A stretch of 50,415 nt of DNA from DASRLE01 sp964558455 (GTDB taxonomy: Bacteria; Verrucomicrobiota; Verrucomicrobiia; Limisphaerales; Palsa-1400): assembly GCA_964558455.1 (NCBI GenBank), contig CAZLEE010000006.1, positions 1-50,415 of the forward strand, written 5' to 3'. The position numbers and the translations under genes are program-made. The number at the start of each line of letters is the position of its first letter. Position 1 is the stretch's first letter. Shown here one piece after another: positions 18,319-26,925 of this stretch. Below the pieces are notes generated by a model that worked only from the letters and a program-made list of their open reading frames with translations, was not told the DNA's origin and did not search any database.

Positions 18319-18756
18319 AAGACCGGTTGCAAGATAGCTGAGTGTGAGATTGACCGCAAGCGTTCACTGGAGGGAAGATAGGGGAACTGGGGGATTAAGG
18401 TTAAGGGCAAGATTAGGACGGCCTTGCTCCGGCCCTTGAGGCCACAGGGCGGCTTTCTCCCGGACTTCGGCAGCACTGGCGTCGGAGAGGGGGAACTAAC
18501 CGTGACACATTTCTTTAAAAATGCAACCATATTGTTCATAGGGCATAACGCGTTTCGCGCCCGTTTTTGTCAATTATGTTTTTTTGACACAAACCCCCAA
18601 AACAGAAATTTGGAAAGTAGGACGCAGGAATCTAAAAAACCGGTCTTAAAGCTGTTGATGAGGGTTCGGGCAGACCGCTGCCGGGAAAGGGCGGGCGACA
18701 TCGCCGTACCGCCCCACTGAAAACGTCGGGGAACTTTATTACATCAACGGCTGAAG
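18319..18756. other. 438-bp intergenic region without a recognised gene
   Basis: This lies upstream of leuC and downstream of dprA, both leftward. It should hold the leuC promoter, but I could not pick a convincing -35/-10 pair. The 98-codon + strand frame at 18424-18720 has no recognisable features. No riboswitch or attenuator structure was recognised. Confidence 0.5.
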
Positions 18757-19866
18757 TCAGTTGTTTTTAACAAACACCTTGCCGGGCAATTGGCGGATCA
18801 GGCGCTTCATTTCCAACCCCAAAAGCGTCACGGAAACGGCGGAGGGCGGCAGACCGCTGCGGCGGATCAGGTCGTCAATGGAGAGCTGCTCGTTGTCAAT
18901 TAAAGCATAGAGGCTGGTTTCGTTGGGCGAAAGGGCGAAGGCGGGAAGGTTGGGCGCGTCTTGCAGGACGGCGGGCCGATTGCTGGCCGGGAAAAGATAT
19001 TCAAATTCGGACAGGATGTCCTCGGCGCTTTCGCATAGTTTTGCGCCGCCGTTCTTGATCAGTTCGTGGCAGCCTTTGCTGCGGGGGGAGTCGATGCGGC
19101 CCGGCACGGCGAATACCTGGCGTCCGTTGTCGTTGGCCATGCGGGCGGTGATGAGCGCGCCGCTGGTGAGGTTGGCTTCCACCACGACCGTGCCCAGAGT
19201 CATGCCCGCGACCAGACGGTTGCGTATGGGGAAACTTTGCTTGTCCGCCTTGCGGTTGAAAGGGAATTGGGTGACGATCGCGCCCTGGGTGGAGATGCGT
19301 TCGAAAAGTTCGGCGTTCTCCGCCGGAAAAATCAGGTTGATGCCGGTGCCCATGACGGCAATGGTGCGGCCTTTGGCGTTGAGCGCGCCCTGATGCGCGG
19401 CGGTGTCGATGCCGCGCGCCCCGCCGCTGACGATGGTGACGCCGATGTAGGCGAGTTGATAGGCAAGCTTGCGCGCAACCTCGACGCCGTAATGGGTGGT
19501 CAGGCGCGAACCGACCATCGCCACGCTGTTTTTATCTTTCGCTTCCAGTGTTCCCTTGACGTAAAGCACCACGGGCGGATCGTAGATTTGCTTGAGCAGT
19601 TCCGGGTAATTTTCGTCCGACGGGATGACGATTTTGCAGCCGAATTGCTCGATGCGCTGCAATTCGCCCTTGAGGTCCACGGTCTTTTCCCAGTTGACGA
19701 TGGCGGACGCGATTTCCGGGCCGATGCCCTGGACTTTTTCCAACTGCCCGCGGCTGGCGCGCAGGATGTCAGCCGGGTCGGGAAAATACCTCATCAATTG
19801 GCGGGCGCGAACCGGGCCGACGCCGTCAATCATATTCAAGGCGACCAATGCTTCCCTGGAATTCAT
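18757..19866 (-). CDS. dprA: DNA-processing protein DprA
   Basis: DprA (Smf) loads RecA on single-stranded DNA taken up during natural transformation. The 369-aa protein has N-terminal helix-hairpin-helix motifs (LNMIDGVGPVRARQLMRYF, VQGIGPEIASAIVNW) and a Rossmann-like core with NSVAMVGSRLTTHYG and VSGGARGIDTAAHQGAL near residue 150. Further core motifs are SFPIRNRLVAGM and VVVEANLTSGALITAR, and a C-terminal winged-helix-like domain ends the protein. The ATG at 19866 is clear. It diverges from the glycoside hydrolase gene across 80 bp. No other competence gene is visible nearby, apart from the PilC-like protein at 35-36 kb. Confidence 0.95.
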   Translation of the reverse strand: MNSREALVALNMIDGVGPVRARQLMRYFPDPADILRASRGQLEKVQGIGPEIASAIVNWEKTVDLKGELQRIEQFGCKIVIPSDENYPELLKQIYDPPVVLYVKGTLEAKDKNSVAMVGSRLTTHYGVEVARKLAYQLAYIGVTIVSGGARGIDTAAHQGALNAKGRTIAVMGTGINLIFPAENAELFERISTQGAIVTQFPFNRKADKQSFPIRNRLVAGMTLGTVVVEANLTSGALITARMANDNGRQVFAVPGRIDSPRSKGCHELIKNGGAKLCESAEDILSEFEYLFPASNRPAVLQDAPNLPAFALSPNETSLYALIDNEQLSIDDLIRRSGLPPSAVSVTLLGLEMKRLIRQLPGKVFVKNN

Positions 19867-19945
19867 TGGCGGAGTTGACAGCTTTTTTGGCCGCTCCGCA
19901 AGCTTAAGATTGCGCCCGCTCCGGCTTCGGCCCAGATTGGGGGGG

Positions 19946-21200
19946 ATGAAAAAAAACGTTGGAATTCCTTTTGGCGTTTTGCCTCTTGCCGGCCTGGGCG
20001 GGAGCGCAGATTCCCGGTTCGGTCATCCCGGACGGGTTTGGGGTCAACATCCATTTTGTTCAGGGCCATGAGCGCGATCTGGACCTGATCGCCGCCGCCG
20101 GCTGCAAGTTTGTGCGGATGGACTTCGGCTGGCAGGAGATCGAGCGTTCGCCGGGAGTCTATGACTGGTCGGCCTACGATGATTTATGCGCGCAGCTTCG
20201 GGCGCGCGGGCTTCGGGCGATTTATATTCTTGANNNNNNNNNNNNNNNNNNNNNNNNNNNNNNNNNNNNNNNNNNNNNNNNNNNNNNNNNNNNNNNNNNN
20301 NNNNNNNNNNNNNNNNNNNNNNNNNNNNNNNNNCACGCGGAGAGCATCGCCGCCTTTGCCCGCTGGGCGGCGGCATCGGCCCGGCATTTTGGCAAGGAAC
20401 ATGTGATTTGGGAAATTTACAACGAACCGAACGGCGACTTCTGGAAACCCAGGCCCAACGCGCAGGAATATACGGCGCTGGCGCTGGCCACGGCCAAAGC
20501 CATTCGCGCGGCGGAACCTTCGGCCACCATCATTGCGCCCGCGATGTCCGGGTTTGAGTGGAAATACATGGAGACGCTCCTGGCTTCGGGCGTGTTGCGC
20601 TATTTGGACGCGGTGAGCGTTCATCCCTACCGGGGTCCGGGCAAACCCCCGGAAACAGCGGGGCCGGATTATGAGCGGCTGCGAAGCATGATCGACCAAT
20701 ACGCGCCGCAATCCAGGCGGGGCAAGATTCCGATTTTGAGCGGCGAATGGGGTTATTCCTCCAACACGCGGGGAGTTTCGCTTGATACCCAGGCCGAATA
20801 CGCCGTGCGCCAGCAACTTTTCAACTTGTGGAGCGGCGTGCCGCTGTCGATTTGGTATGACTGGAAAAACGACGGGGTAAACCCGGACGAAAACGAGCAG
20901 AACTTCGGCACGGTGACGGACAAACTGGCCCCCAAACCGGCTTACCTCGCATTGCAAACCATGACCCGGGAATTGTCCGGCTGCAAAATCACGCGGCGCC
21001 TGCAAGGTTACGGCGACAAGGATTATGTGCTGCTGTTCGGCAAAAAACACGCCCCGGCGAAAATTGCGGCATGGACCCTGGCCCAACCACATTCAGTTCA
21101 TCTGACCATAAAACATAAGAACGGAACGACGGGGGAAATGATTTTGGACCTCTCCGGCCTTCCAAAATATTTCGACCTGGACGACGCCCAACCGCAGTGA
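19946..21200 (+). CDS. secreted glycoside hydrolase (clan GH-A fold), gap-interrupted, probable start frameshift
   Basis: This is a TIM-barrel glycosidase with the clan GH-A signature. The acid/base glutamate lies in VIWEIYNEPNGDFW and the likely nucleophile glutamate in PILSGEWGYSS; GVNIHF and DAVSVHPYR are further barrel strands. It looks closest to GH5/GH39-like cellulase-fold proteins; the substrate is unknown. The catalytic frame opens at TTG 19959. The ATG at 19946 is out of frame by one base because of a run of eight A. With seven A it reads MKKTLEFLLAFCLLPAWAGA, an ideal signal peptide. A 100-N gap removes an early barrel segment. It ends 29 bp before an isolated CRISPR repeat piece. 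Confidence 0.75.
20234..20333. other. assembly gap (100 N)
   Basis: Exactly 100 N lie inside the glycoside hydrolase gene. The round number is a scaffolding placeholder, so the true gap length is unknown and this window is a scaffold, not one continuous contig. Confidence 0.99.
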
Positions 21201-21229
21201 GGACTGCCGGCGCGTGACCGTGACTTTCC

Positions 21230-21257
21230 GCTTTGCCTTGATTCCAAAACCGGGGGG
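21230..21257 (+). repeat. isolated partial CRISPR repeat (first 28 of 36 bases)
   Basis: These 28 bases match positions 1-28 of the array repeat exactly, in the same orientation, but the last eight bases (AGCAAAAT) are replaced by unrelated sequence. The copy lies 3.2 kb left of the array. No second repeat is found on its left side, so the 29 bases between the glycosidase stop codon and this copy are not a recognisable spacer. Confidence 0.95.
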
Positions 21258-21413
21258 TTCCTCCAGCCGCCGGCACCGGAGGCCAAGCAGGTAGGCGTGA
21301 CTGCGAATTGATTTGGTTAACCGCCGCATCCGCGCGGGCTGGATCAACCATGCGAGAAAACCGACGATGAAGGCGATGATCGCCAGCGAGACAAGTTTAG
21401 CTGTGATGTTCAT
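21258..21413 (-). pseudogene. small phage-type membrane protein, cut off by the partial CRISPR repeat
   Basis: From the ATG at 21413 the frame reads MNITAKLVSLAIIAFIVGFL, one membrane helix, then a basic stretch (PARMRRLTKSIRSHAYL). It then runs straight into translated CRISPR repeat sequence, continuing meaninglessly to 21093. About 52 native codons remain. It is the last gene of the leftward phage-like cluster. Small membrane proteins are common in phage late operons, but no specific function can be given. Confidence 0.5.
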
Positions 21414-21458
21414 ATTTTTTATCAATTAAAGTTTGAGATTTCAGTTTGGGGTTCGGTG

Positions 21459-21725
21459 TTATTTCTTGGAACGCGCGGCGTTTTTGGCGAGCATTTTGCC
21501 CACGGGTGATTTATCGAAGGCGGCCTGGTGTTGGTCCACCGTGGCGGCGCGGGCGTGGTCAAGGGCGCCGACGCTGTCAGCGACGCGCCGGTTGATTTTC
21601 TTTTGAGCCTCGTTGATTTCCTGCGAGGTGGTGACAAGAGCGAGGACGCCGGCTACAGCCGCATCAATCTCGTCTTGGTTCGCATCGGGTTTCAGCCCGA
21701 GCGCTTTCAAATTCTTTGAATTCAT
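21459..21725 (-). CDS. small phage-cluster protein, unknown function
   Basis: The 88-aa product begins MNSKNLKALGLKPDANQDE, a pattern seen at the ends of Mu gpI-like scaffold proteins and in small head-assembly proteins, and continues as a charged helix (INEAQKKINRRVAD) with a basic C-terminus. It lies 43 bp after the gpI-like gene in the same direction. I cannot assign a role beyond likely phage morphogenesis. Confidence 0.5.
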   Translation of the reverse strand: MNSKNLKALGLKPDANQDEIDAAVAGVLALVTTSQEINEAQKKINRRVADSVGALDHARAATVDQHQAAFDKSPVGKMLAKNAARSKK

Positions 21726-21768
21726 AGTGTTTTCAGTTTCAGATTTTGGGTTTCAGTCTGGATGCGGT

Positions 21769-22998
21769 TCAGTGAACGTTGGCATGAGCGCTGCGCTTGA
21801 TCTTCGCCTTCAGATCGGGATAGGCGCGATAGACTTTATCCTCCAAACCACGGCGGACGGCTGGGATGGTGGCATTGACCTTGCGTTCGGTGGCCAGGGT
21901 CTCGACCGCGCTATTGACAAACTGCGTCCGCTTCTGGGGCGTGGACAGGTCAATGGCGGAATCGACAGGCCGGTTCAGGGCGGTGCCGGTTTTCACTTTC
22001 GGTTCAAGCGCGCCCAGGGCGGTAAGTTCGTTGGTAAACTGGGCCGGGTTGCTGAGCCTTGCAACCCAGACGGGTTGCTCGGCGCCGGTGATGAGACCTG
22101 TTTTGACGGCGATGCCGCCGATGGTCTTTCCGGCGGCAGCGACGGCGTTGGCAAACTGGGTTTGGACGGCGGTAGTGGCTTCATTGGCAGTGGTGACTTT
22201 CTTTGTTTCGGCCTCAAGCTTTGTTTCGAGGTCCGTTTTTGTGTTGGTGAATTGGCTCTGGACGGTGTCCGCCTTGGCCCCAAGTTGTTCGATAGCCGCG
22301 TCGATCTGCTCTTCGGTAGCTTCGTTGGTGAACTGAATGCCGTGCTTGGTTAAGACGGCGATGATTTTCGGTGTTAAGTTTTTCATGTCGTGATTGTTTA
22401 CTGCGTTCTTGTTCTCATCGTCCGGCTCATCCGAGTCGGCGAAATCGGTTTCCCCGTTGAGCATCTGCACGGGCAGGCGCGGATTGGAGCACAACGCGGC
22501 CGAGATGAATTCCGTTGGCTCATAGACTTTCAACTGCTGGCCATTGCGGTCCACGGTTTCCCCGGTGGGTTCCGTCATCCAGTTGACGGAAAAATACGGG
22601 GCGCGGCGGGAGGCGACGAGCTGCGCGCCTTCGGGCAGGAGAATCGGCTCGCCAAAGAACCCGTCATCACGGGCCGCGACCTGGGCAAAGACGCCCTTGG
22701 GTGATTTGTCAGGGGCGCGCCGGGCTTCTTGGGGGTCCATGGCGTCGCCGTGGCCGTTGAAGATGGGGGCGGCGGTAAGGAACCTGGTCAAACCGCGGCG
22801 GGAGACGTTGTAGGAATTGACCATCTGGGCGCAGTTGGCTTTGGTCACACGCTGGATGGCGATCTCACGCTGGGGCTTTCCTGTCTCATCCAAGGTGAAA
22901 GCAATCCCCTCGAAATCCCCATAAGGGGCGATCATACCCCAGCCATCCTCGCCAATGGCCATTTGGTTGGTAAAACTGGTGACGAATTTGGTGTTCAT
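21769..22998 (-). CDS. Mu gpI-like phage protease/scaffold protein
   Basis: The 409-aa protein resembles the Mu-like prophage I protein family (head protease plus scaffold). Its N-terminal half carries the protease-like region (IAPYGDFEGIAFTLDETGKP, FNGHGDAMDP and LPEGAQLVASRRAPYFSVNW). After about residue 200 it becomes a Thr/Ala/Gln/Asn-rich coiled region typical of scaffolds. The sequences IQFTN, SQFTN, TQFAN, AQFTN and TQFVN recur along the scaffold half. Its position after a portal gene matches Mu-like head operons. The gene appears intact, unlike its neighbours at each end of the block. Confidence 0.7.
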   Translation of the reverse strand: MNTKFVTSFTNQMAIGEDGWGMIAPYGDFEGIAFTLDETGKPQREIAIQRVTKANCAQMVNSYNVSRRGLTRFLTAAPIFNGHGDAMDPQEARRAPDKSPKGVFAQVAARDDGFFGEPILLPEGAQLVASRRAPYFSVNWMTEPTGETVDRNGQQLKVYEPTEFISAALCSNPRLPVQMLNGETDFADSDEPDDENKNAVNNHDMKNLTPKIIAVLTKHGIQFTNEATEEQIDAAIEQLGAKADTVQSQFTNTKTDLETKLEAETKKVTTANEATTAVQTQFANAVAAAGKTIGGIAVKTGLITGAEQPVWVARLSNPAQFTNELTALGALEPKVKTGTALNRPVDSAIDLSTPQKRTQFVNSAVETLATERKVNATIPAVRRGLEDKVYRAYPDLKAKIKRSAHANVH

Positions 22999-23106
22999 AG
23001 GTTGACAAAATGGGAGGCAGCTTTAGATTGGCTGTGGTTTCCAGCGGTGCCAGCAGCGGCACAACCGTTGGAATCTGTCACGGAGGCTGACTCTCCTGGC
23101 AGACTT

Positions 23107-24471
23107 TTAAAGTTTTCCCTCACGCGCACTCCTTTCCACTTCCGGGATTTTATAGGCATCCTTGCGATACATGTTAAAGACTTCACCTTGTGGGGAGGCG
23201 GATAAAGTAACCATTCCCTTTTCCTTTCCGTCATGCCCCTTGAAAACTTTGGTGTAAACCTCCCTGTCATCCATTGGTATGGCATTACCTGAGCGAACCG
23301 TTTCCACGGCGTGATTGAGGTATGCTTTCCGGTCAGCGCCTTGGGGATGCTTGTCCAAATAGCCTTTCAGCCTGGGGCCAAATTTAATTTTTCGGCCCGC
23401 TTTATTTTCAACTTCGAAGCCCTTGCTGAGGCGCTGGTCCGCTTCAGCGGGCGAAATTTTACCCGGCTCATCGCTAAACCGACCCTGTTCATCGCGGGGT
23501 TGATCCGGGTTGAAGGCATTGGTCATCTGGGCCGGGCCGGGCGACTGCACGCCGTGGGCGTAGGCGGTGGCGATGGCATTGGCCAGCGTGTCGGCCGACT
23601 TGGAGGTGATGATTGTGTCGGCGGTAATGCCTGGCCACGCGGCGAGCAGTTCCTTGAGCTTTTTCTCGCGTAGGGTGTCATCCGTGATTTGCAGAGCCGC
23701 AATCAACTTCTGTGCGGCGTGGCTTAAATCCTCGTGCAAGGAGTCTGTAAATTGTTGCACGGCGGCATCAGTGAATTTGTCTGTCACTTGGGGTGCGCCG
23801 GCGTTGGTGAACTGGGTTTGTTCCTCTTCCTTTTTTGCGGGATCAACAGACGGTGCGCCGGCGGGCGGCGTGGACACAGGTTGCAGAATTTCCGCGTCCT
23901 GATCGGGAAGCGGCCGACCGTAACGGGCGAGGGTGGTTTTCTTTTCCAGCAGCCCAAATGGCGCGAGGAAGGCATCAACCGCAACGTCATTAGCCACATC
24001 CTGGCGCGGTGTGGTCTTTACCTGGATATAGGCATATTGCGGGGCGTCGGGACCGAACTTCCAAGCCAGCGCGTAGCGGCTCAATTTCATCCTGAGCGTT
24101 TCGGTGATCAATTCCGCATCGTCGGCCTCAAAAATGTGGCTCTCTTCAAGCTGAATGCTCGCGCCCTGCTCATTCGCCCCGCTGGTTTTGGTGGCGAGAG
24201 AACTGCCGCGCAACAATGACGTGATGGCGCGGTCCATCAGTTCGATCAGCGCGCAGAACGGCCCGGCGCCGGTGACATTCTTGGATTCGAGGAGGGACAC
24301 ATCCGCGCTGGTGGAAAAGACGCCGGACCAGTCCTCGCTAAAATCCTTCAGCGCTTCACGGAAGTTTCCCCACTCGGGAGAATTGAAGGCGGCGGTGGTT
24401 TTTCCGATGAGCCCGCCGCTGCCGAGGCGGTCAAGCATCGAGAGCCAGCTTTTGAGAGGCAGATTTTTGAA
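23107..24471 (-). pseudogene. Mu gp29-like portal (DUF935), N-terminus lost, with toxin-like C-terminal domain
   Basis: The first native residues (about FKNLPLKSWLSMLDRLG) are fused to translated CRISPR repeat, so the N-terminal portion of the portal protein is missing. Residues 30-170 resemble the C-terminal part of DUF935 portals: GPFCALIELMDRAITSLLRG, EESHIFEADDAELITETL. A proline-rich linker and a helical region follow. The last ~100 residues (TVRSGNAIPMDDREVYTKVF, GEVFNMYRKDAYKIPE) look like the barnase/EndoU/ColicinE5/RelE-like (PBECR) nuclease fold found on phage head proteins. QFTN/QFTD motifs shared with the gpI-like protein occur here too. A MuF gene is absent between portal and gpI. 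Confidence 0.6.
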
Positions 24472-26550
24472 GCTTTGCCTTGATTCCAAAACCGGGGGGA
24501 GCAAAATTTAGCTAATGGCTGATTGATGGCTATGCTAGCTTTGCCTTGATTCCAAAACCGGGGGGAGCAAAATGATCGTCGCGCATCGGCCGACGCCGCG
24601 GCGGCTTTGCCTTGATTCCAAAACCGGGGGGAGCAAAATCGTGAAGCCTTTGCCCAATCGGCCATCGGCGCTTTGCCTTGATTCCAAAACCGGGGGGAGC
24701 AAAATGCGGAGAGTTGTGTTGACAACTGGTTCTCGGCTTTGCCTTGATTCCAAAACCGGGGGGAGCAAAATTCGTGCGGCTCGCGGCCTGTGCGCTGGCA
24801 GCTTTGCCTTGATTCCAAAACCGGGGGGAGCAAAATACGGCTTGGGTGTTTCGTTCTTTATTTGCCGCTTTGCCTTGATTCCAAAACCGGGGGGAGCAAA
24901 ATACTTGGAGGCCAGGCGGGTGCTGCTGGCCGGCTTTGCCTTGATTCCAAAACCGGGGGGAGCAAAATTCGCCAGCTCTTCAATCCAAGGCCGGCAGTGC
25001 TTTGCCTTGATTCCAAAACCGGGGGGAGCAAAATTTGGTTTTGCTGGGATAAAAGACCCTGATGGCTTTGCCTTGATTCCAAAACCGGGGGGAGCAAAAT
25101 GTTGCCCAAGTTTTCCCTCACTCCCTTGAGGCTTTGCCTTGATTCCAAAACCGGGGGGAGCAAAATCCCGGTCGCCAACCAGAACTCGATTTACCTGCTT
25201 TGCCTTGATTCCAAAACCGGGGGGAGCAAAATTCTTTTCTGTTTATGGAACGGACGATACTGGCTTTGCCTTGATTCCAAAACCGGGGGGAGCAAAATTC
25301 GCTTTGCTCGTGCTTCACGGCATCGCTCGCTTTGCCTTGATTCCAAAACCGGGGGGAGCAAAATAAAATTCAAAACGGACAAACCGGGTCCTCAGCTTTG
25401 CCTTGATTCCAAAACCGGGGGGAGCAAAATTTGTGGCCCCATCGCCAATTTTGGCCCCCTGCTTTGCCTTGATTCCAAAACCGGGGGGAGCAAAATATAT
25501 CTTGTTTGAGTGGCGACGTGTCTTGGCTTTGCCTTGATTCCAAAACCGGGGGGAGCAAAATTGGCCACGAATGTCACTGTGACTCAATTTGGCTTTGCCT
25601 TGATTCCAAAACCGGGGGGAGCAAAATCCACTAAAGGCCATTCGTATGGAGTCAGCCGCTTTGCCTTGATTCCAAAACCGGGGGGAGCAAAATTCGCCTC
25701 TCAAGTTGGTCACGTCGCCTCGCGCTTTGCCTTGATTCCAAAACCGGGGGGAGCAAAATTTTATCCGATTTCTTCCCCAAGTAATCCATGCTTTGCCTTG
25801 ATTCCAAAACCGGGGGGAGCAAAATGACATAACGTTTCCGATTAACTACATCCAGCTTTGCCTTGATTCCAAAACCGGGGGGAGCAAAATTCGACCGATT
25901 AGAATAATCATCTGAAATCCGCTTTGCCTTGATTCCAAAACCGGGGGGAGCAAAATCATGAAACACACACACCAAGAAAATACGGTGCTTTGCCTTGATT
26001 CCAAAACCGGGGGGAGCAAAATAACCTGCCCGCCAATATTGAAATTGACTGAGCTTTGCCTTGATTCCAAAACCGGGGGGAGCAAAATCGGATATAACAT
26101 CTACTGGGGAACAAACACGCTTTGCCTTGATTCCAAAACCGGGGGGAGCAAAATAGCGCCGCCGCGCTTAGTTGGCCGATTCCAGCTTTGCCTTGATTCC
26201 AAAACCGGGGGGAGCAAAATTTCCCGTCAAAGGATCATTTGATGGAGTGCGCTTTGCCTTGATTCCAAAACCGGGGGGAGCAAAATTGCGTGATTTACGC
26301 CACGCCCGCACCTCCTGCTTTGCCTTGATTCCAAAACCGGGGGGAGCAAAATGATGAGTAATTCTGCCCGATCGTAGTATCCGCTTTGCCTTGATTCCAA
26401 AACCGGGGGGAGCAAAATAGTTCGCGAATTTGACCACACTCGATTACAGCTTTGCCTTGATTCCAAAACCGGGGGGAGCAAAATTTTTTACCCCATTGCC
26501 AATTGTGGCCCTCGGCTTTGCCTTGATTCCAAAACCGGGGGGAGCAAAAT
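24472..26550 (+). CRISPR. type II-C CRISPR array, 32 repeats and 31 spacers
   Basis: There are 32 identical 36-bp repeats beginning GCTTTGCCTTGATTCC and ending GGAGCAAAAT. Spacers are 30 nt except three of 29 (at 24772, 25497 and 25826), giving a 66/65-bp period. The crRNA sense is the + strand, because the tracrRNA anti-repeat at 31223 complements the repeat 5' half (CTTTG and CTTGATTCCA). The cas genes read the other way, as is usual in type II-C. No degenerate end repeat occurs within the array. No AT-rich leader flanks it: coding phage DNA lies left and cas2 lies 39 bp right. Each repeat contains TTGATT, 16 bp, CAAAAT, a plausible internal promoter. Confidence 0.99.
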
Positions 26551-26569
26551 CGGTGGCTGTAAGCCGTTG

Positions 26570-26589
26570 ATTCTGCTCCCCTTACGGTT
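26570..26589 (-). repeat. degenerate inverted half-repeat at the cas-side end of the array
   Basis: ATTCTGCTCCCC, TTA, CGGTT resembles the reverse complement of repeat positions 19-36. It can pair with the last repeat (AACCG and GGGGAGCA-AAT at 26533-26550), forming a strong hairpin across a 19-nt loop immediately before the cas2 stop codon. It could be a transcript end structure or a decayed inverted repeat copy. Confidence 0.6.
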
Positions 26590-26925
26590 CTACCAGAGCT
26601 GAATTTGTTCGGGGATTTCCTCGGCTTCAGCCTCGGTTGCAGGCGAGCCTTGGATTACGTACGAGCGTTCCCATTGCGCCCGCGTCACGAAAATTGCCCG
26701 AACACTGCCTTCGGACGGAAGGTGTTTTCGGAGCCGGTCGATGTGCGTTTCTTGACGCGCAAAGGTCACGCACGCACGCGCGTAAACGCTGAACTGGATC
26801 ATCTGGTAGCCGTCATCAATAAGATAATTGCGGAAGTCCGTCGCCGCTTTGCGCTGCTTCTTCGTTCCAACCGGCAAATCAAATGCGACAATCAGCCAGC
26901 CCATTTTGTATTTTTCGGTGTCCAC
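26590..26925 (-). CDS. cas2: CRISPR adaptation protein Cas2
   Basis: This 111-aa Cas2 has the ferredoxin-like start WLIVAFDLPVGTKKQRK with the conserved aspartate, then RNYLIDDGYQMIQFSVYAR and a C-terminal acidic tail. It bridges two Cas1 dimers in the spacer-integration complex. The listed start is a GTG at 26925 overlapping cas1 by 34 bp; an ATG at 26904 also fits. It is the last gene of the cas9-cas1-cas2 operon and ends 39 bp from the array. Confidence 0.93.
   Translation of the reverse strand: MDTEKYKMGWLIVAFDLPVGTKKQRKAATDFRNYLIDDGYQMIQFSVYARACVTFARQETHIDRLRKHLPSEGSVRAIFVTRAQWERSYVIQGSPATEAEAEEIPEQIQLW

Noticed and set aside
18424..18720. 98-codon + strand frame in the leuC-dprA interval
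   Set aside because: No recognisable domain, no ribosome-binding site and no conserved-looking composition.
21200..21229. The 29-30 bases left of the isolated repeat as an extra spacer
   Set aside because: The length fits, but no repeat precedes them and they directly follow the glycosidase stop codon.
24535..26481. Many short frames inside the array encoding a repeated proline/glycine-containing peptide
   Set aside because: They are translations of the CRISPR repeat, open only because the 66-bp unit is a multiple of three.
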